A stretch of 64,000 nt of DNA from DZBG01 sp049241565 (GTDB taxonomy: Bacteria > Bdellovibrionota > Bacteriovoracia > Bacteriovoracales > Bacteriovoracaceae): the NCBI GenBank assembly GCA_049241565.1, contig JBMLQL010000018.1, positions 87,897-151,896 of the forward strand, written 5' to 3'. Made by a program: the position numbers and the translations under genes. The first letter of the stretch is position 1. Each line of letters opens with the position of its first letter. Shown one piece after another: positions 58,463 through 64,000 of the stretch. The notes under the pieces were generated by a model that searched no databases, was not told where the DNA came from, and saw only the letters and a program-made list of their open reading frames with translations.

Positions 58463-59380
58463 TTAAGGCTTGACCAGTATTGCTTTATTGAGTTTTGCCA
58501 AGACCTCAGGTCTATTTTGCAACTTTTCTCGTAGAGTCTCAACAACTTCTCTTATGGGAATGGCCACATTAAAGACATCGTACCCAGTTCCATAAAAAGT
58601 TGATGATTGTTGTTTGACGATTCCGATAACATGCCCTGCTTCATTCAGAAGTGGTCCTCCTGAATTTCCTTGAGAGAGCGGACTGAAAAATGCAATATCT
58701 TTATGGATAAGTTGTGCATGTTTGCCTTGGCTGTAATGAATTCCAAAACCTGATGTATTTCCCAGGGTTGAAAAATTTTCATTGGATTCAAATCCTGTTT
58801 CACCCAGTCTAAAACTGATATCTAGTTTAAGTCGAGGTATTCGAGACAACTGACTGACTATTAAAACTCGTTTACCCTTCAATCTTTTCCTTTTGGAATT
58901 TGACTTAATTTTAATGAGACAAAAGTCTCTCTTCGTTTCACAATAAAGAACTTCTTCACAAATAAATTTTTCAGATTTTTTCTCGTTTGTTCTGATCGAA
59001 AAATTCCGACACTTTGTTGAATTCTTTCGTGATGGCGAAAGGACGTGCTGATTAGTGAGTATCAGATTTTCACCTATTGAAAATGAGGTTCCATGAAAAT
59101 CATCTCCTTCACCTGATAGTGTGCTAAAGACGCTTTGCCCTAGAGTTTGGGCACGTTGAAAAACTTCAAGAGGAATATTGAACCGTTTGGCTCCATCTTT
59201 AGGCGCATCTTGATTCCTAAAGCTTGGCCCTCTTACTTCAACCTTATTAGCTTTGATTTTCGCCCCTGAAAAGACTTTGAAAAGATTCACTACCACTTTA
59301 TCTGGGTTGATAGACTCCGGACTAGCAAAAACGAGTGAGCAATTCAGAAGAATTAAGATATAAAGGAGGACATTTCTCAT
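58463..59380 (-). CDS. S1C-type trypsin-like serine peptidase, secreted
   Basis: Exported serine protease of 305 residues. The catalytic triad is His112 (LILTNQHVLSP), Asp152 (RDFCLIKIK) and Ser240 (QGNSGGPLL). A signal peptide of about 19 residues (LLYILILLNCSLVFA) precedes it. No PDZ domain is present, so it is unlike full DegP and closer to compact trypsin-like peptidases. Cysteines at 124, 141, 147 and 154 could pair. Probably periplasmic or secreted. Upstream of, and cotranscribed with, the membrane-anchored methyltransferase gene. Confidence 0.9.
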   Translation of the reverse strand: MRNVLLYILILLNCSLVFASPESINPDKVVVNLFKVFSGAKIKANKVEVRGPSFRNQDAPKDGAKRFNIPLEVFQRAQTLGQSVFSTLSGEGDDFHGTSFSIGENLILTNQHVLSPSRKNSTKCRNFSIRTNEKKSEKFICEEVLYCETKRDFCLIKIKSNSKRKRLKGKRVLIVSQLSRIPRLKLDISFRLGETGFESNENFSTLGNTSGFGIHYSQGKHAQLIHKDIAFFSPLSQGNSGGPLLNEAGHVIGIVKQQSSTFYGTGYDVFNVAIPIREVVETLREKLQNRPEVLAKLNKAILVKP

Positions 59381-59486
59381 TAAATTAATATATCAGATTG
59401 AGGTGTTGAATTGATTTTAATCAAATCTTGTATGAAAACTTTACGGGTTCCGCTTAAATTCTTAAAATAACATGTAAGGAGAATTT

Positions 59487-59942
59487 ATGGCCAAGTTATT
59501 GATTATTATTGTTTCAGCTCTTATATGGACCTCTGTTTGGGCCCAAAGCTCAGGGCAGACAGGGATAGGCTTTATGTTTGGTAATCCCACAGGGCTTAGC
59601 GCAAAGAAATGGACAAGTGATACCCAGGCCATTGATGCTGGGGTGGGCATGTCGATCGGAAAGAATACAAATTTTTCTCTTCACTCAGATTATCTTTGGC
59701 ATAGTAAGGATTATCTTTATTTTCAGGATGAGACTCCGCTGGATTTATACTACGGCCTTGGGGCACGTATGGAGTTTGCTGATAGTATCGAACTTGGGTT
59801 GAGACTGCCAATTGGTGTGGCCCATCATTTTGCGACTCCTCAAGCTGATTTTTTTGCTGAGATTGCGCCTATTTTAGACTTCATCGATGCCAAGGGTGTT
59901 GAAGTACACCTGGCCGTTGGAGCGAGATATTATTTCAATTGA
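59487..59942 (+). CDS. Small exported protein, probable outer-membrane beta-barrel
   Basis: No named family recognised. A 151-residue protein with a signal peptide (LLIIIVSALIWTSVWAQS) and a beta-strand-rich mature domain of alternating hydrophobic residues (TGIGFMFGNPTGLSAKKW, LHSDYLWHS, YYGLGARMEFA), ending in the outer-membrane-like VHLAVGARYYFN with terminal aromatic residue and Asn. Some DUF3996-like barrels look similar. AAGGAG sits 7 bp before ATG 59487. Its stop overlaps the end of the convergent gene by 13 bp. Confidence 0.72.
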   Translation: MAKLLIIIVSALIWTSVWAQSSGQTGIGFMFGNPTGLSAKKWTSDTQAIDAGVGMSIGKNTNFSLHSDYLWHSKDYLYFQDETPLDLYYGLGARMEFADSIELGLRLPIGVAHHFATPQADFFAEIAPILDFIDAKGVEVHLAVGARYYFN

Positions 59943-60505
59943 GCTGCAGGAAGAGGAAACTCTTCCTGCACAGCCTTTCCATTAACTTCTTCAATAAAAA
60001 TTTTTCCACCTAAATGTTTACCGATAACTTTTTTGGAAAGAGGATCAATCTCTGTTTCATAATAAGCATTGAAGCGGATTTTTTCTGTGTTTGATGAAAT
60101 TTCTGTGGACGTTAAATCGAGTCGCAAGAGTGGTTTCGTAGAAAGTGTTGGGGCGAGCTTTGCTTCACCTTTGATTTGTTCAAATTTATCAAGATGTCTC
60201 ATTTTAAATTGAATCGGGAAAGCCTGAAGGACTTGAGGGGAAACAGTCCCTTCAATATCGCATCCTTTAGCAAAGGTATAAGTGAGATTTGGTTTCTCAC
60301 GACGAAATATAATAGAGGTCCAGTCAATTTTATGTTTTGGACAATCTTTAACACTAAAGTCTTTATATTTTGAGGCAGCCCTATTCTGTAAAATTTCTTG
60401 AATAAACGCCTGCAGCACAGGGGAGATATTTTTCGCGGTCTGTGCGTAAGCAGAAGTGTTTATAGTCAGGAAAACAGCTAAAGTGATTCTTGAGATTGCA
60501 TTCAT
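59930..60505 (-). CDS. Hypothetical exported protein
   Basis: No family recognised. Protein of 191 residues with a signal peptide to about residue 22 (ISRITLAVFLTINTSAYAQ). The mature part has two Cys (ones near KDCPKHKIDW and KGCDIEG) that may form a disulfide, then strands such as VLQAFPIQFKMRH and RFNAYYETEIDP. It ends in a Lys-terminated ELPLP-type tail. A Bdellovibrionota-specific periplasmic protein is plausible. Its 3' coding end contains the perfect hairpin at 59945-59970. Confidence 0.65.
   Translation of the reverse strand: MNAISRITLAVFLTINTSAYAQTAKNISPVLQAFIQEILQNRAASKYKDFSVKDCPKHKIDWTSIIFRREKPNLTYTFAKGCDIEGTVSPQVLQAFPIQFKMRHLDKFEQIKGEAKLAPTLSTKPLLRLDLTSTEISSNTEKIRFNAYYETEIDPLSKKVIGKHLGGKIFIEEVNGKAVQEEFPLPAAQLK
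59945..59970. repeat. Perfect hairpin with GAAA tetraloop at a convergent gene end
   Basis: TGCAGGAAGAG (59945-59955), loop GAAA, CTCTTCCTGCA (59960-59970): 11 perfect pairs closed by a GNRA loop. It starts 3 bp after the rightward gene's stop and lies inside the last codons of the leftward gene. There is no T-run, so it is a stem for mRNA 3' end stability or a Rho-independent-like stop of low efficiency. Confidence 0.7.
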
Positions 60506-60700
60506 AGTCAGTATTAGAACTGATTCTTAAGCTTCCTTCAAGATTAATAAAATGGAGTCTTATACTCTGGTGTTATAAAGTTTATCTCGATAAGATAATG
60601 ATCTTAATTTATTATAAAGAATAACGCTGATCTTTAAGCTGGACTACAATATAAAGCGAACCGAAGTTAAGATATTGGATAAAAGAAAAGAGTAGTTATT

Positions 60701-61447
60701 ATGGATATGAATGGAAAAATGATTCTCGTTGTAGATGATGAGTTTGACCTTAGAGAAATTATGGCCTCAGAATTTGATTTTTTGGGTGCAAAAGTTTTTC
60801 AGGCCGAAAATGTGAATGCTGCGATTAAAATTTTAGAATCAAATTCAATTGATCTCGTCATTTCTGATATTCGTATGCCAGGGGCCACAGGGATTGATCT
60901 TCTTAATGCTATTAAAATAAAAAACATTGTTGTCCCACCGATAGTTTTGATCACAGGGTTTGCTGATATTACTCTTGAAGATGCTTTTAATCGTGGAGCC
61001 GAGGCACTGATTAATAAGCCTTTTAAATTAGATGATCTTATTGAAACAAGTTTTAGACTTCTTCAAACTCCCTCGGAGAGATGGTCTAGTGAAATGACGG
61101 ATTCAAAAGAAAAGCTCAGTCTTTCATTTAGTGAAAAATTTTCTGAAGTTATTGGTAAGGGCGATCTTCTCATCGGTCGTGGAGGGGTGAGTTTGCATTT
61201 TGACGGAGTCAGAGACCATATAGAAGTAAATGATCGCATAGAATTTGAATTCAAGTTTAGTGACATTACGGTGAGTGGTGTCGGAATTTGTCGCTGGGTA
61301 AGAGGACATGAAACAGAAAATCGGTCGAGAACTTATATTGGAATTGAATTTTATTATTTAAAAAAAGAAAGTCTAGAAGTAGTCTCGCATTTTATTGGAC
61401 AGAATAAAACACTCTCTTTTATTCCAGCACAACCTCAAAAAAGCTAG
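60701..61447 (+). CDS. Response regulator with C-terminal PilZ domain
   Basis: Two-domain protein of 248 residues. Residues 1-125 are a CheY-like receiver with acidic Asp12-Asp13, phosphoacceptor Asp56 (VISDIRMPG), Thr in VLITGFAD and Lys in LINKPFK. Residues 140-245 look like a PilZ c-di-GMP-binding domain: GRGGVSLHFDG, RIEFEFKFSD and a YIGIEFYYL strand; the short RxxxR region before it is not clear, so binding is unproven. It would connect phosphorelay to c-di-GMP-dependent motility or surface behaviour. No kinase is adjacent. The ribosome site is weak; ATG 60707 is also possible. Confidence 0.85.
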   Translation: MDMNGKMILVVDDEFDLREIMASEFDFLGAKVFQAENVNAAIKILESNSIDLVISDIRMPGATGIDLLNAIKIKNIVVPPIVLITGFADITLEDAFNRGAEALINKPFKLDDLIETSFRLLQTPSERWSSEMTDSKEKLSLSFSEKFSEVIGKGDLLIGRGGVSLHFDGVRDHIEVNDRIEFEFKFSDITVSGVGICRWVRGHETENRSRTYIGIEFYYLKKESLEVVSHFIGQNKTLSFIPAQPQKS

Positions 61448-61454
61448 TGTTTTT

Positions 61455-61604
61455 CTATTTCTGGTATCCCAACGGAATTTTCTTTAGTATCGAACTCTGC
61501 TTTATACCCGAAGCAATCTGGCGATCTTTTTCAGTCTTTGTGAGGAAAAAAGAAAGTACGGAGAATCCTAAAATTAATATCATCACCAGTATCGATTCCC
61601 TCAT
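61455..61604 (-). CDS. Small membrane protein, 49 residues
   Basis: An unannotated 49-codon gene on the minus strand between the PilZ gene and the RNA methyltransferase gene. It begins with ATG 61604, preceded by a strong GAAAGGAA ribosome site at 8 bp. Residues 3-21 form one transmembrane helix (SILVMILILGFSVLSFFL), followed by a hydrophilic, Lys-rich tail (KTEKDRQIASGIKQ). The palindrome at 61650-61670 lies just upstream. No homologue recognised. The ribosome site and the coherent anchor-tail layout support real coding. Confidence 0.62.
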   Translation of the reverse strand: MRESILVMILILGFSVLSFFLTKTEKDRQIASGIKQSSILKKIPLGYQK

Positions 61605-61649
61605 TTAAATTTCCTTTCTCCTTAATAAGCCTGAGACTAGTTCGACCAG

Positions 61650-61670
61650 ATCTTAAAGAATCTTTAAGAT
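61650..61670. promoter_or_regulatory. Perfect 21 bp palindrome upstream of the 49-residue gene
   Basis: ATCTTAAAGA (61650-61659), A, TCTTTAAGAT (61661-61670): ten perfect pairs around one base. A second, overlapping palindrome GAATCTT-T-AAGATTC is contained in the same stretch, so ATCTT(A/T)AAGA occurs as a direct repeat about 10 bp apart. The position, 46 bp before the small gene, suits an operator. The opposite gene starts 131 bp away. Confidence 0.6.
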
Positions 61671-61800
61671 TCACGATAGAGGGAAAATTGTGAGTTTTTG
61701 ATGAAGAAAAAACCGAGTCTTTTTGTTGGGAAAGAAAAAGCTCACAGAATCTTGATCTTTCTCATAACAGGCCATCAAAGAGTTAAGGTAGAATAAAATT

Positions 61801-62676
61801 ATGGGAACACGTGGATTAGAGGCCTTCGATTTATTTTATGGAGAGATGTATAAAGAGCGCTGGGCCTGTCTCAAAGAGTCTCTGTCCGCTCCAAAAAAAC
61901 ATGTCGCTATCTTAAATCCTCATTCTGGTTTTGAATTTCCGACAGAAGGTCCTATGCTTAACGGACTGAGTTTTAAACATCAAATTCAAGACTCGTTTCC
62001 TCATCCAGAAAAAACTACATTAGGTTACATGAACTACTATTTAATGGATGCAGCTTCAATTATGGCGGTGGAGGCCCTGGATCCAAGGCCTGGTGAGCGT
62101 GTGGTAGATCTCTGCGCAGCTCCTGGTGGAAAGAGCTTTCTTTGTGCTCTCAAGATGCAAAATCAAGGTCTACTTATTTCCAATGATCGTTCAGCTTCTC
62201 GACGTGCTCGTATTCATCGCATCTTTGAAGACTATATTCCTAAAACACTTCAGACTAATCATAAGGTGACTTCTTTTGATGCTTCAAAGTGGTGCCTTTA
62301 TGAAAAAAATCTTTATGATAAAGTTCTGCTCGATGCCCCTTGCTCTAGTGAGAGACATGTTCTCGATGACCCTAAAGAATTGGCGTTGTGGGCCCTTGGA
62401 AGAACGAAGGCCTTAGCTGTTTCTCAATTTGCGATGCTTGCCTCGGCCCTTGATATCGTCAAAGTAGGTGGAACAGTTGTGTATTCAACCTGTGCTCTTT
62501 CTCGTCTTGAAAACGATGATATTATCGACAAGCTTTATAAGAAGCGTGGTGGTCGTTTTGAAGTGATCTCAAAAACATTTCCCATTGGTGAGAAGACAGA
62601 ACATGGTTGGCAGATCCTTCCTGATAGAGAGGGATGGGGACCATTCTATCTGACTGTTGTGAAGAAATTAAAATAG
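61801..62676 (+). CDS. RsmB/NOP2/Sun family m5C RNA methyltransferase
   Basis: NOL1/NOP2/Sun RNA cytosine-5 methyltransferase of 291 residues. Motifs: SAM site VVDLCAAPGGKSF, then the two cysteines, DAPCSSE (motif IV) and YSTCALSRLEND (motif VI, nucleophile). No N-terminal NusB-like domain and no PUA domain are present, so it is not RsmB. The compact form, RSASRRARIHRIFEDY after motif I and the HVLDDP segment resemble mitochondrial NSUN4-like rRNA methyltransferases. The target (16S or 23S rRNA, or tRNA) is unknown. AAGGTAG lies before ATG 61801. Confidence 0.9.
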   Translation: MGTRGLEAFDLFYGEMYKERWACLKESLSAPKKHVAILNPHSGFEFPTEGPMLNGLSFKHQIQDSFPHPEKTTLGYMNYYLMDAASIMAVEALDPRPGERVVDLCAAPGGKSFLCALKMQNQGLLISNDRSASRRARIHRIFEDYIPKTLQTNHKVTSFDASKWCLYEKNLYDKVLLDAPCSSERHVLDDPKELALWALGRTKALAVSQFAMLASALDIVKVGGTVVYSTCALSRLENDDIIDKLYKKRGGRFEVISKTFPIGEKTEHGWQILPDREGWGPFYLTVVKKLK

Positions 62677-62781
62677 CCGTTTTTCAAATCTGAAGAATGA
62701 TCGATTCTCTCCCTCATTTTTGTCACAAATAATTTAAAACTGAAGTATTGAAGGATTTCTTCTGTGCGGATTCTTTCCATT

Positions 62782-62810
62782 AAGACCCCCAATGGATGGG
62801 GGTCTTTTTT
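62782..62810 (+). terminator. Intrinsic terminator upstream of the 25-residue gene
   Basis: AAGACCCCC (62782-62790), loop AATGGAT, GGGGGTCTT (62798-62806) with six T residues ending at 62810. It lies 106 bp after the RNA methyltransferase stop and just before the 25-residue gene's ribosome site. It could end the methyltransferase transcript or act as a leader terminator for the small gene. Confidence 0.85.
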
Positions 62811-62824
62811 CGAAGAGGATTTTC

Positions 62825-62902
62825 ATGGAAGAGATAATGAGGGTACTTGCCTTAATTATTTTTATCTTACAGCTTGCTGTGATGATAAGAATATTCGGGT
62901 AG
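62825..62902 (+). CDS. Tiny membrane protein, 25 residues, between two terminators
   Basis: A 25-codon gene with AAGAGGA ribosome site 5 bp before ATG 62825 and a stop at the first base of the next terminator. The sequence is a single hydrophobic helix with a charged N-terminus (MEEIMR, then VLALIIFILQLAVMIRIFG), as seen in KdpF-, CydX- or toxin-like small membrane proteins. It lies between two intrinsic terminators, so expression would depend on readthrough or on a promoter inside 62690-62780. A weak TTGTCA at 62720-62725 could be a -35 box. Function unknown; short ORFs can arise by chance. Confidence 0.5.
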   Translation: MEEIMRVLALIIFILQLAVMIRIFG

Positions 62903-62938
62903 GTTTAGGGAAGGGTAGCAGCCCTTCCCACCTTTTTA
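62901..62938 (+). terminator. Terminator after the 25-residue gene
   Basis: GGGAAGGG (62908-62915), loop TAGCAG, CCCTTCCC (62922-62929), with an outer AGGT/ACCT pair separated by TTA, then TTTTTATC. The stem begins at the end of the 25-residue gene's stop codon, an unusually tight junction. Confidence 0.85.
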
Positions 62939-63038
62939 TCTCATTTCTATTTTAGGCATAGTTATCATTCACATTCAAGCTTGGTTAACCCCTTAAAATT
63001 ATTTTAGTAGGACCTTTCACTTTGTAAGTTTTACACCG

Positions 63039-63070
63039 TGTACCATCTTGCTGGTACGGTATTGTACCAT
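63039..63070 (+). promoter_or_regulatory. Repeated TGTACCAT operator-like elements before the TIGR02147 gene
   Basis: TGTACCAT occurs at 63039-63046 and 63063-63070 (24 bp apart) with the inverted copy TGGTAC at 63052-63057 between, so two alternative hairpins or dyads can form. The last copy ends 40 bp before the regulator gene ATG at 63111, a position fit for autoregulation by that HTH protein. Confidence 0.6.
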
Positions 63071-63110
63071 AGCATCTAGTCCGGCGCACAAAATATGTTA
63101 GGTTACACCC

Positions 63111-63893
63111 ATGAATGAGCAAATCAGAGTTCAACAATTACTTCAGCGTAAGTTTTTAGAAATGAAATCTAAAAACCCAAGTTTCTCCATCAGAGCACTG
63201 GCCAGCAAGCTAGACATGCAGCCAGCAGCAACGAACGAGATTCTCAAGGGCCAGCGACGAGTATCGCGGAAAATCGCTGAGAAAATTGCGGAAAGACTCC
63301 AGCTTGATCCATCTGAGAGGACAGATCTCTTAAAAGATTTTCCTCTGGTACTTAAGCGAAAAACGAAAGGTGAAAGTGCGCGCGAAAAAGACCTTGAAGT
63401 TCTTCGTCTAAATTCGGATCAGTTTGAGTTAATTTCCGATTGGATTCACTTTGCCATCTTATCGCTGATCAGATTGAAGAGCTTTAAGTCAGATGTTAGC
63501 TGGATGGCGAATCGGTTGGGTGTAACAGATGTAGAAGTGAGAAAAGCACTTTTCAGACTTCAATCACTCAGTTTGATTCATATTGGAGAAAAAGGATTGA
63601 TCACCAGAACTCCGAACCCAGTAAGAACAACAGATGACGTAAAAGATCTATCTCTTCAGCGCATGCATATGAATGATATGGACATGGCCAGAAAGAAGAT
63701 TCAAGAGGTTCGAGTAGATCAGCGTGATTTTACGAACTATACATTCCCGGCCAATCCTAAGACTCTAGCACGCGCTAAAGAGATTATCAGACAAGCGCAA
63801 GATGATTTAGAGGATCTGATGTGTGATGAGGATGCTAGTGAAGTTTACCGTGTATGTATGTATTTATTTCCATTAACAAATTTAGAAAAATAA
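63111..63893 (+). CDS. TIGR02147 family regulator (HTH + DUF4423)
   Basis: Protein of 260 residues. The N-terminal third is an HTH-type domain (FSIRALASKLDMQPAATNEILKGQRRVSRKIAEKIAERLQLD). The rest matches the TIGR02147/DUF4423 domain (FELISDWIHFAILSLIRLKSF, WMANRLGVTDVEVRKALFRLQSL). Such genes are multiplied in Bdellovibrionota and Fibrobacterota, and usually sit next to secreted protein genes, as here. The gene begins at ATG 63111 with only a weak ribosome site (TTAGG). Inferred role: transcriptional regulator, possibly of the following exported protein and of itself through the TGTACCAT elements. Confidence 0.92.
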   Translation: MNEQIRVQQLLQRKFLEMKSKNPSFSIRALASKLDMQPAATNEILKGQRRVSRKIAEKIAERLQLDPSERTDLLKDFPLVLKRKTKGESAREKDLEVLRLNSDQFELISDWIHFAILSLIRLKSFKSDVSWMANRLGVTDVEVRKALFRLQSLSLIHIGEKGLITRTPNPVRTTDDVKDLSLQRMHMNDMDMARKKIQEVRVDQRDFTNYTFPANPKTLARAKEIIRQAQDDLEDLMCDEDASEVYRVCMYLFPLTNLEK

Positions 63894-63906
63894 CAAAGGA
63901 AGATTT

Positions 63907-64000
63907 ATGAAAATGAAAAACTGGATGATTGGATTAATGATGATGACTTCTATGACGGCGATGGCGGGAGACACAGGTGAGAGAGGAGGAAACGGAGGAG
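63907..64000 (+). CDS. Secreted protein with Gly-rich mature start, truncated by the window edge
   Basis: Only the first 31 codons are inside the window. The start is ATG 63907, 13 bp after the TIGR02147 stop, with an AAAGGAAG ribosome site, so the pair is one operon. Residues 1-20 are a Met-rich signal peptide (NWMIGLMMMTSMTAMA), followed by GDTGERGGNGG. The mature protein begins with a flexible Gly-rich part. Small exported proteins are common downstream of TIGR02147 genes in this group. The rest is not visible. Confidence 0.75.
   Translation, partial: MKMKNWMIGLMMMTSMTAMAGDTGERGGNGG

Noticed and set aside
62764..62955. 63-codon frame running through both terminators
   Set aside because: It passes through two intrinsic terminators, has no ribosome site and lacks a plausible protein composition. 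The 25-codon frame within it, in another phase, fits better.
1..64000. CRISPR arrays, tRNA/rRNA genes, insertion sequences and prophage
   Set aside because: No regularly spaced direct repeats, no tRNA-like or rRNA-like stretches and no transposase or integrase proteins were seen.

Overview
The window reads as chromosomal DNA of an AT-rich (roughly 40% GC by eye) Gram-negative bacterium. The best guess is a member of the Bdellovibrionota/Bacteriovoracales (Bacteriovorax/Peredibacter-like). This is inferred from a TIGR02147/DUF4423 regulator at the right edge, many secreted proteins and proteases (M28, C1, S1C, lipoproteins), and an animal-like class Ia ribonucleotide reductase. Genes are dense on both strands, often with ATGA or 4-20 bp overlaps. 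I saw no tRNA, rRNA, CRISPR array, insertion sequence or prophage.

Layout. 0.1-13 kb: housekeeping and envelope genes: YaiI, a lipoprotein class D beta-lactamase, DUF2147, an M28 peptidase, ArfB, GIY-YIG proteins, a GreA-like factor, an acyltransferase, a DMT exporter, PAP2, an exonuclease/GIY-YIG fusion, YgiQ and Uup. 12.9-16.6 kb: a compact specialised-metabolite locus, with a divergent LysR regulator, two LysR-type boxes, then an isonitrile synthase, an Fe(II)/2-oxoglutarate oxygenase and a cytochrome P450 in overlapping order. 16.6-35 kb: Bax inhibitor-1 protein, two more ABC-F ATPases, Rnk-like factor, GloA, patatin, zinc CDF exporter, nitroreductase, OsmC, histidine kinase, RmuC, GST, and a C1 peptidase paired with a cysteine-rich secreted protein.

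36.5-43.8 kb: a minus-strand inorganic-carbon operon: a SulP permease, DabA with an intact zinc site, DabB, and a second NuoL/M-like subunit that seems to lack the key Glu and Lys. 43.9-52.2 kb: HrpB, YchJ, a GreA C-terminal-domain protein, an MFS exporter, DUF1415, TcdA, RlmN and Dps. 52.4-55.97 kb: nrdBA behind two NrdR boxes 42 bp apart, closed by a strong terminator. 56-64 kb: a seven-repeat propeller lipoprotein, an S1C protease with a membrane-anchored methyltransferase, a response regulator-PilZ protein, an m5C RNA methyltransferase, unannotated small membrane proteins, and the TIGR02147 regulator upstream of a secreted protein cut by the window edge.

How they work together. The isonitrile locus probably makes an aromatic amino-acid-derived isonitrile that the P450 then oxidises, under LysR control. 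The SulP-Dab operon probably supplies bicarbonate/CO2 for anaplerosis rather than autotrophy, since no RuBisCO or carboxysome gene is visible. RlmN, ArfB, three ABC-F proteins and three GreA-type factors make the window rich in translation and transcription maintenance functions.
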